A stretch of DNA of 64,000 nucleotides from Sphingomonas sp. Leaf20. GTDB lineage: Bacteria > Pseudomonadota > Alphaproteobacteria > Sphingomonadales > Sphingomonadaceae. How positions within the stretch are numbered: position 1 is the first letter of the stretch; each line of letters opens with the position of its first letter. Positions 9,586-17,620 of this stretch are shown one piece after another. The translations under genes and the position numbers were made by a program. The stretch lies in the NCBI RefSeq assembly GCF_001421535.1, contig NZ_LMKN01000008.1, positions 1-64,000 on the forward strand. The letters are read 5' to 3'. Under the pieces are notes generated by a model. It ran no database searches, had not been told where the DNA came from, and was given only the letters and a program-made list of their open reading frames with translations.

Positions 9586-9624
9586 TTGCAAAAGCTTTGG
9601 CGCGCTTATATGTCCGAGTATAAG
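9586..9624 (+). promoter_or_regulatory. Arabinose operon promoter with third GntR-type site
   Basis: CTTATA-TGTCCGAG-TATAAG at 9605-9624 has perfect 6-base outer arms around TGTCCGA, the core shared (in reverse) with the sites near 3770 and 7325. A promoter candidate is TTGCAA at 9586-9591 and TATATG at 9607-9612, again with a 15-base spacer and the operator on the -10. The ribosome-binding site AAGGGAGGG at 9622-9630 follows at once, so the leader would be very short. Confidence 0.5.
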
Positions 9625-9636
9625 GGAGGGCCGCTG

Positions 9637-11202
9637 ATGTCCGAAACGCATGAAAACGCCACTATCGTCGAAGCCGGTCACGCCGAGCGCTTCCATTCGA
9701 TCGACGCCGCGACCGGTACCGCAACGGGAGACGCCTTCGCGGTTCACGGTGCTGCCGATGTCGCGGCGGCGTGCAGCGCCGCGGAGGCGGCGTTCGACGC
9801 CTACCGCGCGACCGGCAACGACGCGCGTGCGGATTTCCTCGAGCGGATCGGTGCGGGGATCGCGGCGCTGGGCGACGACCTGATCGTCACGGCGATGCGC
9901 GAAAGCGGCCTGCCGCGCGCGCGGCTGGAAGGCGAGCGCGGTCGCACCATCGGGCAGTTGAAGCTGTTCGCGGGCGTCGTCCGCCGCGGCGGCTGGATGG
10001 GGCTGCGGATCGATCCCGCGCTTCCCGATCGCGCGCCGCTGCCGCGCCCCGATCTGCGGTTGCGGATGATCCCGCTGGGCCCCGTCGCGGTCTTCGGTGC
10101 GAGCAACTTTCCGCTCGCGTTCTCGACCGCGGGCGGTGACACCGCATCGGCGCTCGCCGCCGGATGCCCGGTGGTGGTGAAGGGCCATCCCGCGCATCCC
10201 GCGACCGGCGCGATGGTCGCCGGCGCGATCGAGGCCGCGGTCGTCGCCTGTGGATTGCCGAAGGGCGTCTTCTCGCACCTCGTCGGCCCCGGCAATGATC
10301 TCGGCAGTGCGCTGGTCGCGGATCCCCGCATCGCCGCGGTCGGCTTTACCGGATCGCGGGCGGGTGGGCTGGCGCTGGTCAAGCTGGCGCAGACCCGCGA
10401 GATTCCGATCCCGGTCTATGCCGAGATGTCGAGCATCAATCCGGTCGTACTCCTCCCCGAGGCACTGAAGGCGCGGGGTGCTGCGCTCGGCACGGCATTC
10501 GTCGGCTCGTTGACGATGGGCGCGGGGCAGTTCTGCACCAACCCCGGTCTCGTCCTCGCGGTCGAGGGCGAGGGGCTCGATGCCTTCGTGTCCGCTGCGG
10601 CGACCGCGCTGCCCGAGGCGCCCGCTGCGACCATGCTCACCGGCGGGATCCACGCCGCGTACGAGCAGGGCGTCGCCGCGCTCGCGCGCCATGATGCGGT
10701 GAACGAGATTGCACGCGGCCAGGTCGGTGAAGGCGTCGCCCAGGGGCAGGCGGCATTTTTCGAAACGACCGCGGCACGCTTCCTTGCCGACACGGCGCTT
10801 GGCCATGAAGTGTTCGGTGCGTCGTCGCTGCTGGTGCGGTGCGCGAACGAGGACGAGCTTCACGCCGTCCTGCGCGCTGCGGAGGGGCAGCTGACCGCGA
10901 CGATCCAGATGGATGCGGGCGATGCCGAGATGGCGTCGCGGCTGATCCCGCTGCTCGAACGCAAGGCCGGGCGGATCCTCGCAAATGGCTGGCCGACCGG
11001 TGTCGAGGTTGCGCATGCGATGGTGCATGGCGGGCCGTTCCCGGCGACGTCCGACGGCCGCACGACCTCGGTCGGCAGCCTGGCGATCGACCGGTTCCTG
11101 CGGCCGGTGTCGTACCAGAACCTGATGCCCGAGCTTCTGCCGGCGGTGTTGCGCGACGGCACCGACGCACCGCGGCTGATCGACGGCGTTCCCGCCAACT
11201 GA
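9637..11202 (+). CDS. Alpha-ketoglutarate semialdehyde dehydrogenase
   Basis: An NAD(P)-dependent aldehyde dehydrogenase of 521 residues that oxidises 2,5-dioxopentanoate to alpha-ketoglutarate, the last step of non-phosphorylating pentose breakdown. The sequence has [25 protein letters not shown] at 237-240, general base E263 in YAEMSSINP and catalytic C300 in GQFCTNP. The [20 protein letters not shown] opening and AEMSSINPV are typical of this branch rather than of ordinary betaine-type enzymes. The ATG at 9637 follows AAGGGAGGG by six bases; an upstream ATG at 9586 lacks such a site and lies in the promoter. It is the first gene of a six-gene operon. Confidence 0.88.
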   Translation: MSETHENATIVEAGHAERFHSIDAATGTATGDAFAVHGAADVAAACSAAEAAFDAYRATGNDARADFLERIGAGIAALGDDLIVTAMRESGLPRARLEGERGRTIGQLKLFAGVVRRGGWMGLRIDPALPDRAPLPRPDLRLRMIPLGPVAVFGASNFPLAFSTAGGDTASALAAGCPVVVKGHPAHPATGAMVAGAIEAAVVACGLPKGVFSHLVGPGNDLGSALVADPRIAAVGFTGSRAGGLALVKLAQTREIPIPVYAEMSSINPVVLLPEALKARGAALGTAFVGSLTMGAGQFCTNPGLVLAVEGEGLDAFVSAAATALPEAPAATMLTGGIHAAYEQGVAALARHDAVNEIARGQVGEGVAQGQAAFFETTAARFLADTALGHEVFGASSLLVRCANEDELHAVLRAAEGQLTATIQMDAGDAEMASRLIPLLERKAGRILANGWPTGVEVAHAMVHGGPFPATSDGRTTSVGSLAIDRFLRPVSYQNLMPELLPAVLRDGTDAPRLIDGVPAN

Positions 11203-11256
11203 CGAGACTATCTGGGGGCGAACCGGAACCAGCGGCGCCCCGCTTAGGAGAGACAT

Positions 11257-12249
11257 ATGACTTTGCGCCTGTTGCAGCATATTGGCGTCGACGGCACGCG
11301 ATCGGTGATCGCCGCCACCGATGAGGGGGCGGCGTTCGTCACCGGGATCGACAGCGTCCGCGATCTGGCCGGGCGGGCGATTGCCGACGGCAGCGATCTC
11401 GCCACCGCCGTCGCGGCGTGCGGAACGGGTGCCAGCGTCGATATCGCCGCAGAACTCGCCGCGGGTCGCCTGACCTCGCCGATCGATCATCTCGACCCGG
11501 CGCATCTCGTCATGACCGGCACCGGCCTCACGCATCTCGGCTCTGCCGAGGGACGCGACAAGATGCACCGCGCCGCGGCGGATGCCGAGACGCAGACCGA
11601 TTCGATGCGGATGTTCCTCGAGGGCGTCGAGGGCGGCAAGCCGGGCGAAGGCGAGCGCGGACAGCAGCCCGAATGGTTCTACAAGGGTGACGGCTCGGGC
11701 CTCGTCGCACCCGGCGGGTCGCTGACGATGCCCGCCTTTGCGCAGGACGGCGGCGAGGAGCCCGAGCTTGCCGGCATCTACCTGATCGGCCCGGACGGCA
11801 CGCCGTTCCGGCTCGGCCTGTGTCTCGCCAACGAGTTCAGCGACCATGTCACCGAGCGGCACAATTATTTGTGGCTCGCGCATTCGAAGCTGCGTCAGGC
11901 GTCGCTCGGCCCCGAATTGCTGGTGGGCACGCCGCCGGAGCATATCGAGGGTGCGAGCCGAATCCACCGCGACGGCGCGCTGCTGTGGGAAAAGCCGTTC
12001 CTGTCGGGCGAGGCGAACATGTCGCACAGCATCGCCAATCTCGAGGCGCATCATTTCAAATATGACCTGTTCCGGCGTCCGGGCGATATCCATGTCCATT
12101 TCTTCGGCACCGCGACGCTGTCGTTCGCCGACGGCGTGACGACGCGCGAAGGCGACGTCTTCGAGATCGAGGCCGCACCCTTCACGCTGCCGCTGCGCAA
12201 CACGCTGACCAGGGCCGCGTCGCAGCCCGTCGTCGTCAAGGCGCTGTGA
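11257..12249 (+). CDS. AraD1-type 2-keto-3-deoxy-L-arabinonate dehydratase
   Basis: A 330-residue protein of the fumarylacetoacetate hydrolase fold, of the GguC/AraD1 group. The phrases HLVMTGTGLTHLGSA, EWFYKGDGS, LIGPDGTPFRLGLCLANEFSDH and DIHVHFFGTATLSFADGV are characteristic. In this group the enzyme converts 2-keto-3-deoxy-L-arabinonate to alpha-ketoglutarate semialdehyde, which is the substrate of the enzyme encoded 54 bases upstream. GGAGAG precedes the ATG. The order dehydrogenase-dehydratase matches pathway logic and supports this call over a generic hydrolase. Confidence 0.83.
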   Translation: MTLRLLQHIGVDGTRSVIAATDEGAAFVTGIDSVRDLAGRAIADGSDLATAVAACGTGASVDIAAELAAGRLTSPIDHLDPAHLVMTGTGLTHLGSAEGRDKMHRAAADAETQTDSMRMFLEGVEGGKPGEGERGQQPEWFYKGDGSGLVAPGGSLTMPAFAQDGGEEPELAGIYLIGPDGTPFRLGLCLANEFSDHVTERHNYLWLAHSKLRQASLGPELLVGTPPEHIEGASRIHRDGALLWEKPFLSGEANMSHSIANLEAHHFKYDLFRRPGDIHVHFFGTATLSFADGVTTREGDVFEIEAAPFTLPLRNTLTRAASQPVVVKAL

Positions 12250-12251
12250 CG

Positions 12252-13178
12252 ATGGATCCGATCCGCATCGCCGTCGTCGGCATGGGCAAGATCGCGCGCG
12301 ACCAGCATCTGCCGTCGATTGCGCGCAACGCCGATTTCGCGCTCGTCGCCAGCGTCAGCCCGCGCGATCCGGGCGTCGAGGACATCGCCAACTTCAAATC
12401 GCTCGAGACGCTGCTGGCGGATGGTCCGGCGATCGACGCGATCGCGCTCTGCACGCCGCCGCAGGTCCGCTACGAGCTTGCGGCGATGGCGCTCGACAAG
12501 GGCGTGCACGTCTTTCTCGAAAAGCCGCCCGGGGCGACGCTCGCCGAGGTCGATGCGCTGGAGGCGCACGCTGCCGGAGCGGGAGCGACGGTGTTCGCGG
12601 GCTGGCATTCGCGGTTTGCCGCGGGCGTCGCGCCGGCCAAGGCGTGGCTGGCCGATCGCAGGATCGAGCGCGTGTCGATCGTCTGGCGCGAGGACGTCCG
12701 CGTCTGGCATCCGGGGCAGGCCTGGATCTGGGAGCCGGGCGGGCTTGGCGTGTTCGATCCCGGCATCAACGCGCTGTCGATCGCGACCGAAATCCTGCCG
12801 CAGCCGTTCTTCCTGACGTCGGCCACGCTGTCGACGCCGGCGAACCGCGCCGCACCGATCGCGGCCGATCTGACGTTCCGCAGCAATGCCGGCACGCCGA
12901 TCAGCATGGATCTCGATTGGCGCCAGACGGGCCCGCAAAGCTGGGACATCGTCGTCGAGACCGATGCAGGGACGCTCAGCCTCGCCAAGGGCGGCGCCGT
13001 CCTGACGCTGCCAAGCGGTACGGTTCATAACGACGACGAAGAATATCCGGGCCTCTACGCCCGCTTCGCGTCGCTGATCCGCGATCGCCGCAGCGAGGTC
13101 GACACGACCCCGTTCACACTCGTTGCCGACGCGTTCCTGCGCGGCACACGCCAATCGGTGGAGGCTTTCGATGATTGA
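12252..13178 (+). CDS. L-arabinose (D-galactose) 1-dehydrogenase, Gfo/Idh/MocA
   Basis: A 308-residue NAD(P)-dependent sugar dehydrogenase. The Rossmann start is IRIAVVGMGKIARDQHLP and the catalytic lysine K91 lies in VFLEKPPGATL. WIWEPGGLGVFDPGINALS is the substrate-domain signature of the galactose/arabinose branch. It oxidises L-arabinose at C1 to the lactone. The ATG at 12252 is two bases after the previous stop; a GTG at 12246 that overlaps that stop is also possible. No lactonase gene lies nearby, so the lactone may open spontaneously or be opened by an enzyme encoded elsewhere. Confidence 0.84.
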   Translation: MDPIRIAVVGMGKIARDQHLPSIARNADFALVASVSPRDPGVEDIANFKSLETLLADGPAIDAIALCTPPQVRYELAAMALDKGVHVFLEKPPGATLAEVDALEAHAAGAGATVFAGWHSRFAAGVAPAKAWLADRRIERVSIVWREDVRVWHPGQAWIWEPGGLGVFDPGINALSIATEILPQPFFLTSATLSTPANRAAPIAADLTFRSNAGTPISMDLDWRQTGPQSWDIVVETDAGTLSLAKGGAVLTLPSGTVHNDDEEYPGLYARFASLIRDRRSEVDTTPFTLVADAFLRGTRQSVEAFDD

Positions 13179-14748
13179 GGTAAAGGTGACGCGCACGTTT
13201 AAACGCCTGGCCGCCGCGCTGTTGCTGTCGACCGCGGGGGTCGGCGCGGCGCAGACCGAGGCGCCGACGACGCCCGCCGCAACGGTGACCGTCCATGGCG
13301 ACACGCCCGGCGCGACCTATGACCGGCGCATCTTTACGCAGTTCGCCGAGCATCTGGGCACCGGCATCTATGGCGGGCTGTGGGTCGGCGAGAAGTCGAA
13401 GATTCCCAATGTCCGCGGCTTCCGTGCCGACGTCGTCTCCGCATTGCGCGGGATCGGCGTGCCCGTCGTGCGCTGGCCGGGCGGCTGCTTCGCAGACGAA
13501 TATCACTGGCGCGAAGGCATTGGCCCCAAGGCCAAGCGCCCGGTCAAGATCAACACGCACTGGGGCGGCGTCACCGAGCCCAACACGGTCGGCACGCACG
13601 AGTTCATGGACCTTGCCGGACAGCTCGGCGCGGAGCCCTATATTGCGGGCAATGTCGGCAACGGCACGCCGCAGGAGATGGCGGAGTGGGTCGAATACAT
13701 GACCTCGCCCTCGGGGACGCTCGCCGACGAGCGCGCGAAGAACGGCCACAAGGCGCCGTGGGCGGTGCCCTATTTCGGCGTCGGCAACGAGCTGTGGGGC
13801 TGTGGCGGCAACATGCGCCCCGAATATGCCGCGGACCTCACGCGACGCTACGCAACCTTCATCAAGGCGCCCAAGGACACGCGCGTGATGAAGATCGCGA
13901 GCGGCGCGAACGTCGATGACTATCACTGGACCGAGACGATGGCGCGCGAGCTGGTCGGCAAGGTCGATGCGCTGTCGCTGCATTATTACACCGTCCCGGG
14001 CGGCTGGCCGCCGCGCGCGTCGGCGACCGTGTTCGACGAGCGTGGCTGGGCCGAGACGCTGTCCGAGACGCTCAGAATGGACGAGCTGATCACCAAGCAT
14101 GCGGCGATCATGGACAAGGTCGATCCGAAGAAGACGATGTGGCTCGCGGTCGATGAATGGGGCACGTGGTATGCCGGCGATCCGGGGACGAACCCGGGCT
14201 TCCTGCGCCAGCAGAACACGCTGCGCGATGCGCTCGTCACCGCGATCAACCTCAACATCTTCGCCAAGCACGCGGACCGCGTGAAGATGACCGCGATCGC
14301 GCAGATGGTGAACGTGCTGCAGGCGATGATCCTGACCGACGGCGCCAAGATGGTGCTGACGCCGACCTATCACGTCTTCGCGATGTACAAGCCGTACATG
14401 GACGGCACCGTGCTGCCGATCGACATCAAGTCGCGCTGGTACAACAAGGACCAGTGGACGATGCCATCGGTCAGCGCGTCGGCGGTGCGTGGCAAGGATG
14501 GCGTGGTGCGGATCGCGCTCGCCAATCTCGATCCGAACAGGCCGACGAGCGTCTCCGCCGCACTGCCTGGCGTGACGGCGCAGGGCGTCACCGGACAGGT
14601 GCTGACCGCGTCGACGATGACCGCGCTCAACACCTTTGACACGCCCAACGCCGTTGCCCCGGCGGCGTTCAACGGCGCGCGCCTGAGCGGCGGGACGCTG
14701 GCGGTGACGTTGCCGGCAATGTCGGTGGTGATGCTCGAACTGAAATGA
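13171..14748 (+). CDS. Alpha-L-arabinofuranosidase, GH51, secreted
   Basis: A retaining glycosidase of 525 residues that releases arabinose from arabinan and arabinoxylan side chains. The ATG at 13171 overlaps the previous stop by 8 bases and gives a signal peptide (about 1-28, ending VGAAQ). GH51 landmarks are RWPGGCFADEYHWREGIGP, acid/base E207 in GVGNELWGCGGNM and nucleophile E329 in AVDEWGTWY. The first catalytic (beta/alpha) part spans about 40-400, with a C-terminal beta domain after it. Unlike many cytoplasmic GH51 enzymes this one has a signal peptide, in line with periplasmic or surface cleavage before uptake. Confidence 0.93.
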   Translation: MIEVKVTRTFKRLAAALLLSTAGVGAAQTEAPTTPAATVTVHGDTPGATYDRRIFTQFAEHLGTGIYGGLWVGEKSKIPNVRGFRADVVSALRGIGVPVVRWPGGCFADEYHWREGIGPKAKRPVKINTHWGGVTEPNTVGTHEFMDLAGQLGAEPYIAGNVGNGTPQEMAEWVEYMTSPSGTLADERAKNGHKAPWAVPYFGVGNELWGCGGNMRPEYAADLTRRYATFIKAPKDTRVMKIASGANVDDYHWTETMARELVGKVDALSLHYYTVPGGWPPRASATVFDERGWAETLSETLRMDELITKHAAIMDKVDPKKTMWLAVDEWGTWYAGDPGTNPGFLRQQNTLRDALVTAINLNIFAKHADRVKMTAIAQMVNVLQAMILTDGAKMVLTPTYHVFAMYKPYMDGTVLPIDIKSRWYNKDQWTMPSVSASAVRGKDGVVRIALANLDPNRPTSVSAALPGVTAQGVTGQVLTASTMTALNTFDTPNAVAPAAFNGARLSGGTLAVTLPAMSVVMLELK

Positions 14749-14800
14749 CCGTGACGCCCGCCGGAGCAACCGGCGGGCGCACAGACCGGGAGAGAGGACG

Positions 14801-15841
14801 ATGGCCGCACCACGATGGGCGACCGGAATGATCGCGCTGGCGCTGACGCTGACGGGCAGCGTGGGCGCGCAGACGACCGATGCGCCGTCGCGCGGTGCGC
14901 TCAACGCAAGTCTGACAGGGGACACCGCACCGGTCCACGATCCGGTGATGATCCGCGCAGGCTCTACCTATTACGTCTACGGCACGGGGCTCGACGGCCA
15001 GATGCTGAGCGCGCGCACGTCGCCCGACCTGGTCCACTGGACCGCGGGCACGCCGCCGCTCGCACGGCTGCCCGACTGGGCGACGCGGGCGGTGCCGGGC
15101 ACGAAGGGGATGTGGGCGCCCGATATCTCGCGCGCGGCGGACGGGCGGTACCGGCTCTATTATTCGGTCTCCACCTTCGGTTCGAACCGTTCGGCAATCG
15201 GGCTGGCGACGAGCCCGACGCTCGACCCCAGGGCGCCGGGCTATGGCTGGCGCGACGAGGGGCTGGTGGTGATGTCGACCGCCAAGGACGATTTCAACGC
15301 GATCGATCCGAACCACGTCGTCGATGCCGGGGGTCGCGAATGGTTGTCGCTCGGCAGCTTCTGGACCGGGATCAAGCTGTTTGCGCTGAACCCCAGGACG
15401 GGCAAGCTGCTCGATCCGGCAGCCAAACCCCATGCGATCGCCCGACGCCCCGCGCCTGCGGGTGGACCCGCGCCGGTCGAGGCGCCGTTCATCATCGGCC
15501 ATGGCGGGTATTACTGGCTGCTCGCGAGCTACGACTATTGCTGCAAGGGCACGAACAGCACCTATTACACCGTCGTCGGTCGCTCGAAGGCGATCACCGG
15601 CCCGTATCTTGGCAAGGACGGCAGCGCGATGATGAACGGCGGCGGGACGATCTTCCTGCGGGCCGATCTCCAGGAGCAGCAACGCTTCCGCGGGCCCGGG
15701 CATCCCGGCGTGATGCAGGACACCGACGGCAAGGATTACGTCGTCTATCACGCGTACGACCGGACGAAGAATGGCGCGCCGACGTTGCGGATCGCCCCCA
15801 TCACCTGGGGCGCCGATGGCTGGCCCGTGGCGGAGTATTGA
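14801..15841 (+). CDS. Endo-1,5-alpha-L-arabinanase, GH43
   Basis: A 346-residue secreted five-bladed propeller enzyme that cuts the arabinan backbone. A signal peptide ends near VGAQ (residues 1-24). The inverting GH43 triad is visible as D47 in PVHDPVM, D169 in NAIDPNH and E227 in PVEAPFII. KGMWAPDIS and SYDYCCKGTNSTY are typical of the endo-arabinanase subgroup. GGGAGAGAGG-type purine-rich sequence precedes the ATG. It sits 52 bases after the GH51 gene, and its stop overlaps the next start by one base. Confidence 0.9.
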   Translation: MAAPRWATGMIALALTLTGSVGAQTTDAPSRGALNASLTGDTAPVHDPVMIRAGSTYYVYGTGLDGQMLSARTSPDLVHWTAGTPPLARLPDWATRAVPGTKGMWAPDISRAADGRYRLYYSVSTFGSNRSAIGLATSPTLDPRAPGYGWRDEGLVVMSTAKDDFNAIDPNHVVDAGGREWLSLGSFWTGIKLFALNPRTGKLLDPAAKPHAIARRPAPAGGPAPVEAPFIIGHGGYYWLLASYDYCCKGTNSTYYTVVGRSKAITGPYLGKDGSAMMNGGGTIFLRADLQEQQRFRGPGHPGVMQDTDGKDYVVYHAYDRTKNGAPTLRIAPITWGADGWPVAEY

Positions 15842-17292
15842 TGATGATCGACCTGACACGCCGCCTGTTTCTTGCCGGTGCCGGTGCGGGTGCGGCTTCG
15901 GCGAGCGGCGCGATCGCGCGACTGCCCGGTACGGGACCCGCCGCGATCCCCGTTCCCGTCAATCCGGTCGTCCGCCAGCGCGCGGACGCACAGGTGTTCC
16001 GGCACACCGACGGCTATTATTACATGACGGGATCTGTGCCGGAGTATGACCGGCTCGTTCTGCGACGGTCGCGAACGCTGGCCGGGCTGACCACCGCGCG
16101 GGAGCAGGTCCTGTGGCGGCATCTTGCGAGCGGCCCGTTGTCGGGGTTCATCTGGGCACCCGAACTGCACCGGATCGACGGCCGCTGGATCGTGTATTTC
16201 GCGGCCGGCCCGAGCGGCGGCGGCGAGGACGTGTTCCGGATCCGCAGTTATGCGCTGGTCGCCGACGGCCCCGATCCGATGACGGCGCGCTGGTCGCTGC
16301 TGGGGCAGCTCAAGACGCCGTGGGACAGCTTCACGCTCGATTCGACGTCGTTCGTGCACCGCGGCACGCGCTATCTGTGCTGGGCCCAGAAGGAGCCCGG
16401 GATCGACACGAACAGCAACCTGTATCTCGCCCCGCTCGCCACGCCGATCACGCTCGCCAGTCCGCCGGTACGGATCGCGGTGCCGACGCTCGATTGGGAG
16501 ATCCAGGGCTATAAGGTCGCCGAGGCGCCCGCGCTGCTGGCGCGTAACGGCAGGCTGTTCATTACCTATTCGGCAAGCGCGACCGACGCGCGATACTGTC
16601 TCGGCCTGCTGACCGCGGATGCGAAGGCGGATATCATGGACGCGCGCTCCTGGACGAAATCGCCCGAGCCCGTCTTCGTGTCGTCATCGACGACGGGGGT
16701 GTACGGGCCCGGCCACAACAGCTTCACCGTCGACGAGCAGGGCCGCGACGTGCTGGTGTATCACGGGCGCGATTATGCGGCGATCAAGGGCGACCCGCTG
16801 TTCGATCCGAACCGCCATACGCGGATGCAGCGTCTCTATTACAAACCCGACGGCACCCCCGATTTCGGCATTCCCGTCGGCAACGGGCCGGTACCCGACC
16901 GTTTCTCGCCCGTCAGCGACAAGCGCGCGTTCCTGCGACACGACGGCGCGCGCGTATCGATCGGGCGCGGGGATATCCCTTCCAGTCAGTTCCGGCAGGT
17001 GCCGGGGCTCGCAGGATCCGGGAGCATCGCGCTCGTCCCGATCGATGCGCCCGGTCACTATCTCGTCGCGCAGGCGGATGGACGGATTGGGGTTGCGGCA
17101 AGGACCGAGGGTAGCGCCTTTGCGGCCAGTGCAAGCTTCGTCCTGCGGCCTGGACTGGCGGGAGCAGCGGGCGTCACGCTCGCCGCGTTCGGCAAAGCGG
17201 GCATGGTCGTACGCCAGGCTGGCGACACGTTGTCCCTCGGCACGGTGACGCGCGCATCCGACCGCGCGTCCGCAACTTTTTTGACACGCTAG
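15841..17292 (+). CDS. GH43 arabinosidase with AbfB-like module, Tat-exported
   Basis: A 483-residue glycosidase. The N-terminus DLTRRLFLAGAGAGAASASGA carries the twin-arginine RRxFL pattern, so export folded through Tat is likely, unlike its two Sec-type neighbours. The propeller region holds the pattern of GH43 blades: VRQRADAQVFRHTDGYYYMTG, FIWAPELHRIDG, TLDSTSFVHRG, YKVAEAPALL and VYGPGHNSF. The aspartates and E of AEAP fit the triad. The last 115 residues (FLRHDGARVSI, VPGLAGSGSIAL, FVLRPGLAGAAGVTL) resemble the arabinose-binding AbfB (CBM42) module. Likely a side-chain or oligosaccharide arabinofuranosidase; exact specificity is not readable. It begins within the previous stop (TGATG), so it is translationally coupled. 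Confidence 0.85.
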   Translation: MMIDLTRRLFLAGAGAGAASASGAIARLPGTGPAAIPVPVNPVVRQRADAQVFRHTDGYYYMTGSVPEYDRLVLRRSRTLAGLTTAREQVLWRHLASGPLSGFIWAPELHRIDGRWIVYFAAGPSGGGEDVFRIRSYALVADGPDPMTARWSLLGQLKTPWDSFTLDSTSFVHRGTRYLCWAQKEPGIDTNSNLYLAPLATPITLASPPVRIAVPTLDWEIQGYKVAEAPALLARNGRLFITYSASATDARYCLGLLTADAKADIMDARSWTKSPEPVFVSSSTTGVYGPGHNSFTVDEQGRDVLVYHGRDYAAIKGDPLFDPNRHTRMQRLYYKPDGTPDFGIPVGNGPVPDRFSPVSDKRAFLRHDGARVSIGRGDIPSSQFRQVPGLAGSGSIALVPIDAPGHYLVAQADGRIGVAARTEGSAFAASASFVLRPGLAGAAGVTLAAFGKAGMVVRQAGDTLSLGTVTRASDRASATFLTR

Positions 17293-17302
17293 AGAATACG
17301 GC

Positions 17303-17338
17303 GCGCGATTACCCCTGGCAAACACCGGGTGATCGCGC
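17303..17338 (+). terminator. Hairpin at the end of the arabinose operon
   Basis: GCGCGATTACCC and GGGTGATCGCGC form a 12-bp stem with one G-T pair, 11 bases after the last stop of the operon. No T-run follows, so it may end transcription only weakly or protect the 3' end. Confidence 0.45.
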
Positions 17339-17390
17339 GGCCTTGCGGTTGGCGCGATAGCTGTTCGACCGGGTTGTATTGAAGGGCTCC

Positions 17391-17424
17391 ATAAGCGACC
17401 GTTTACACTGTAAACGTCGCTTAT
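17391..17424. repeat. Long near-perfect palindrome beside tRNA-Leu
   Basis: ATAAGCGAC-C-GTTTAC-ACT-GTAAAC-GTCGCTTAT pairs over 15 bases with a single unpaired C. It lies 7 bases beyond the 3' end of tRNA-Leu on the tRNA strand and has no T-run. It could be a tRNA 3' processing/termination stem or a protein-binding dyad (inner GTTTACACTGTAAAC). Confidence 0.55.
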
Positions 17425-17431
17425 CGGAAAC

Positions 17432-17518
17432 TGGTGCCCGGAAGAGGACTCGAACCTCCACGACCTTGCGATCGCCAGCACCTGAAGCTGGTGCGTCTAC
17501 CAATTCCGCCATCCGGGC
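17432..17518 (-). tRNA. tRNA-Leu (CAG)
   Basis: An 87-nt class II tRNA with a long variable arm. Acceptor GCCCGGA pairs with TCCGGGC, the anticodon loop TTCAGGT gives anticodon CAG, and the 3' CCA is encoded. The D-arm GGCGGAATTGGTAGACGC is typical of leucine tRNAs. Confidence 0.96.
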
Positions 17519-17535
17519 ACGGGGTAGGAGGGCGC

Positions 17536-17564
17536 CTCTAGTGGAGGGTCGCAATGCTTGTCAA
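17536..17564 (-). promoter_or_regulatory. tRNA-Leu promoter
   Basis: On the minus strand a perfect -35 TTGACA (17564-17559), a 17-base spacer and CTAGAG (17541-17536) place transcription start just before the tRNA 5' end at 17518. Confidence 0.5.
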
Positions 17565-17620
17565 CAACCCTCTTGCTGGGGCAAAGGGCGCGAAGGCAAA
17601 AGATATTGGACAGACGTGCG

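Noticed and set aside
14815..15843. Fusion of a frame over the endo-arabinanase with the following GH43 gene
   Set aside because: The upstream half is an out-of-frame reading of the endo-arabinanase, and a coupled start (TGATG) with Tat signal exists at 15841.
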